DNA of 64,000 bases, taken from contig OY969712.1 of NCBI GenBank assembly GCA_963702105.1, forward strand, positions 3,348,001 to 3,412,000. Direction: 5' to 3'. Position numbers and translations under genes: made by a program. The number at the start of each line of letters is the position of its first letter. Within the stretch, counting starts at the first letter, position 1. Below the pieces are notes generated by a model that was not told the origin of the DNA, did not search any database, and saw nothing but the letters and a program-made list of their open reading frames with translations. The stretch comes from ZC4RG20 sp963702105 (lineage in GTDB: Bacteria; Pseudomonadota; Gammaproteobacteria; Steroidobacterales; Rariloculaceae). Below are positions 61,223 to 64,000 of the stretch, piece by piece.

Positions 61223-64000
61223 ATGAGGATTCTCGGCGTGCTTGCACGAACCAAGGCGGCCTCGACCTGGGGCTCGGTGGTGATCCTGGCAACGACGTTC
61301 GCGGAACCGCAGATCGCGGCCGCGCAGCAGCAAGGACAACAAGGACAACAAGGACAACAAGGACAGCAGCTCGAAGAGGTGGTCGTCACCGGCTCGCGCA
61401 TCGGCCGCAGCGGCTTCGATTCGCCGCAGCCGCTGTCGGTCATCAACTCGGAGCAGATCCAGAATCTCGGCCTCGTCAATGTCGGCGACGTGATGCGCAC
61501 GCTGCCGCAAAACACGCCGTTCTTTACGGACACGAACGTCGGCATCGGCAATTTCAACGTCGGCGCGCAGCTTGCGAACCTGCGCGGGCTCAACCCCTAC
61601 TTCGGCACACGCACCTTGACGCTCGTGGACACAAAGCGCGTCGTGCCGAACACCGAGGGCGGCGCCGTCGATCTGACGCTGATTCCCTCCATGCTCGTGG
61701 GCCGCACGGAGGTCGTCACCGGCGGCGCCTCGGCCGCCTACGGCTCGGACGCCATCGCGGGCGTCGTCAACGTGATCCTCGACACCAAGCTCGACGGCTT
61801 CAAGGCGCAGGTAGACCTCGGCGAGACCGGTCAAAGCGACGGCAGCGACCGGCACGGGTCGTTCGCCTGGGGACACGGCTTCGCAGACGATAAGGTCCAC
61901 TTGGTCGTCGGCGCCGAGTATCAGCACCAGAACCCGATCGGCCCGTGCTCGCAAAACCGCGATTGGTGCAAGCAGTCGTGGCTCGTCGGCAACAACCCCG
62001 GCTTCGCGAGCGGCGACGGTTACCCGAACTTCGTCGTGGCGCCGGGCGGAAAGTACGCGACCACCGAAAACGGCCTCATCGCGCCTTGCCTGGACGCGGC
62101 CTGCACGAGCCGCGGGGCGCAACAGACCCTGAATGCCGCCGGCACCGCCCTCGGTCCCTACGATCCCGGCAGCTACTCGGGCGGCTTCGGCGCCCGCATC
62201 GGCGGGGACGGAACGGTACTCGCCTACGACCTCTCGAGCATTCGGCCGGACGAGAAGCACTACTCGGCGCTCGGTCACGTAGACATATCCCTCTCCGACT
62301 CGCTCAAGCTTTCCTTCGAGGTCGCGAACGCCCACAGCGATTCGCAGAACTATCCGGCGAACGGCGCCCTCGGGCCTTTCGGCGGCGGCGTGTTCATCAA
62401 ACCCGACAACGCCTATCTGTCGCCGGCCCTGCAGGCGGCACTGCCTTACGGCGGCTACTTCTTCCGCATCTTCGCTCCGGACGTCATCTCGGCCACCAAC
62501 ACGACGAATGCCGATACGTCGCGCTTCGTCACGTCGGTCAGCGGCAGCCTCACGGGAAGCTGGAAGTGGGACGCCTACTACGAGCACGGCAAGAGCTCGT
62601 ACCACCAGCAGTTGATTCACAACGCCGACTCGAGCATCTTGGGCATTCCGGTCCCCTATCAGTTCTTCGGTTGGGCAACCGACGCCGTGCACTCGGATCC
62701 GGCGGATCCGACGAGCGCGGTCGTCTGTCGGGCGACCATAGCGACGGACCCTGCCTACAATCCGCTCGCCGCCGGCTGCATCCCGCTCGATTACTTCGGC
62801 GTCGGCAACTCCGACCCCGCAGCGCTCGACTACGCATTCAGAACGCTCAAGGAAGACTCGAGTTACACCCAGGACGTTCCTGGCCGGCAATTTCCGTGGC
62901 GACCTAGCGAAGGGCTGGGGCGCCGGGCCGATCTCGGGCGCTTTCGGCGTCGAGTTTCGTCAGGACAAATCCGACGTGACTCACGACATGGCCAACCAGC
63001 CGTGGTACTCGAGCTATCTGCTGAACTGGGGCTACGATCGCGGCGGCAAGATCGCCGTAGCCGAGGGGTACGGCGAAATTCAGCTGCCGATCGTCAAGAA
63101 GGTCAACACGGATTTCTCCGTGCGCGAAACGCGCAACCAGGCCACGAGCCTCGCTCCGGGCAGCGACACGAAGACGCATGACTTCGCGAGCTGGAAAGCG
63201 GCGCTGACCTATGATCCGGTCGGCTGGTTCCGGTTGCGTATGACGCGGTCCCGAGACGTTCGCGGCGCCGGGTTCCGGGAGCTGTTCCTTCCGCAGGTCA
63301 CGACCCCCGGCACGCCGGGCGGGTTCCCGGCGGGCATCCAGAACCCTTGGAACAACAACACCGAGGAAGCCTATCTCAGCATCACGGGAGGCAACCCGAA
63401 TCTGAAGCCCGAGGTCGCCGATACCTCGGCATTCGGGTTCGTATTGTCGTTCGACCGTTTCCGCTTCTCGACCGATTGGTACGAGATCGATCTCAACGGC
63501 GCCATCGCCGGGGGCGTCTCGGCGCAAAACGTCGTCGACGCGTGCTACCGCCTGGGCCAGGCGGCCTGCGATGCAGTGGTCCGAACCGGCAGCGGCACTT
63601 CGACCGACATCATCTCGGTCAACAGCGGCTCGATCAACATCGGTTCTTTCCTTACGCGCGGCATCGATTTCGAGGCGAACTACGCCGTGCCGCTGAAGCA
63701 AGGCAGCCGGTTGAACCTGCGCATCATCTCGAGTTACCTCTATGACATGATCGTCGATACCGGATTGGGCGATCCGCCCGTGAACTGGCACGGCCAATCG
63801 GGTCCCGTCGGCGCCTTCGGCGGGTTCAACACGTCGCCCGACTGGCAGGCCAATGTGTGGTTGACCTATTCGCACTCGCGCTTCACGACGACGCTTCAGA
63901 CGAAGTACATCGGGTCGGGCATACTCGACGCGCGCCGCTTCGAAAGCCCGATCGGGTCTGCGACGAACACGCTGCTGAATTCGATCAGCGACAACAGCGT
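61223..64000 (+). pseudogene. TonB-dependent receptor with apparent +1 frameshift, cut by window edge
   Basis: ATG at 61223, six nt after GGGGAG. Signal peptide ends IAAAQQ, followed by a QGQ repeat and the TonB-box-like LEEVVVTGSRIGRSGFDSPQ; plug motifs LRGLNPYFGTRTLTLVDTKR and VETV-like RTEVVTGGASAAYGSDAIAG. Same subfamily as the 27765 receptor. The first frame fails after SSYTQDV at about 62878; the +1 frame continues LAGNFRGDLAKGWGAGPISG, FGVEFRQDKSDVTHDMANQP and on through barrel strands to the end of the window. Removing one C from CC at 62879-62880 restores the frame. The C-terminus lies beyond 64000. Confidence 0.85.
61331..61366 (+). repeat. Four 9-bp tandem units in TonB receptor
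   Basis: CAAGGACAA three times and CAAGGACAG once, in frame, encoding (QGQ)n between the signal peptide and the TonB-box-like segment. Copy-number change would lengthen the spacer without shifting the frame. Confidence 0.9.

Overview
The window is GC-rich (about two thirds G+C by eye), densely coded and gene-sparse in RNA: I see no rRNA or tRNA gene, no CRISPR array and no intact insertion sequence. The gene content suggests a free-living Gram-negative gammaproteobacterium of the Steroidobacterales/Nevskiales type: several TonB-dependent receptors of the EEVVVTGSR class, an RND efflux pair, potFGHI-like genes, many secreted hydrolases and small catabolic enzymes. The taxonomic placement is inference from gene style only.

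Layout. 1-3083 (minus): RND efflux transporter (cut by the window edge) and its periplasmic adaptor. 3401-5649 (plus): an exported carboxymuconolactone-decarboxylase-like protein with a C-terminal extension, then a DUF4159 protein. 5663-10964 (minus): a five-gene, tightly coupled Lol-like operon (LolA-like carrier, two FtsX-type permeases, ATPase, outer-membrane protein), divergent from a frameshifted TetR regulator whose probable operator overlaps the operon transcription start. 11730-15755 (plus): a PotFGHI-like polyamine ABC importer. 15850-17808: a pseudokinase-like protein with a membrane segment, low-complexity linker and Calx-beta domain. 17934-22667: an HsaA-like flavin monooxygenase facing an SDR/SnoaL/carboxylesterase operon. 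22985-27552: small exported and DUF4242 proteins, a large STAND-type regulator and a TetR. 27765-30861: TonB-dependent receptor with a one-base frameshift. 31111-35845: a five-gene translationally coupled cluster (FAD monooxygenase, extradiol dioxygenase, C-C hydrolase, cupin, fumarylacetoacetase-like hydrolase), most simply read as hydroxylation and meta-cleavage of an aromatic compound. 35836-38625 (minus): two exported alpha/beta hydrolases and a small membrane protein. 38917-43176: an intact TonB-dependent receptor with two exported companions. 43240-48659: assorted secreted proteins, an LLM flavoprotein, an MBL-fold hydrolase and a tandem VOC protein.

48.9-54.9 kb is a gene graveyard: a sulfotransferase tail, a 5'-truncated FAD-linked oxidase, a multiply broken CadC-type regulator, and a manganese (yybP-ykoY) riboswitch left in front of only the last transmembrane part of its UPF0016/TMEM165 transporter. 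54.9-61.0 kb has a degenerate-GGDEF/EAL protein divergent from a cupredoxin-like protein plus porin-like pair, then a protein with a heme-binding CXXCH and a beta-barrel-like body. The window ends inside a second frameshifted TonB-dependent receptor.

The most noteworthy items are the amputated Mn riboswitch, the Lol-like operon with its regulatory site (which also corrects a start codon), the aromatic-cleavage operon, the pseudokinase/Calx-beta fusion, and two paralogous TonB receptors that both appear to need a +1 frame change immediately after the same CAG GAC GTT C sequence.
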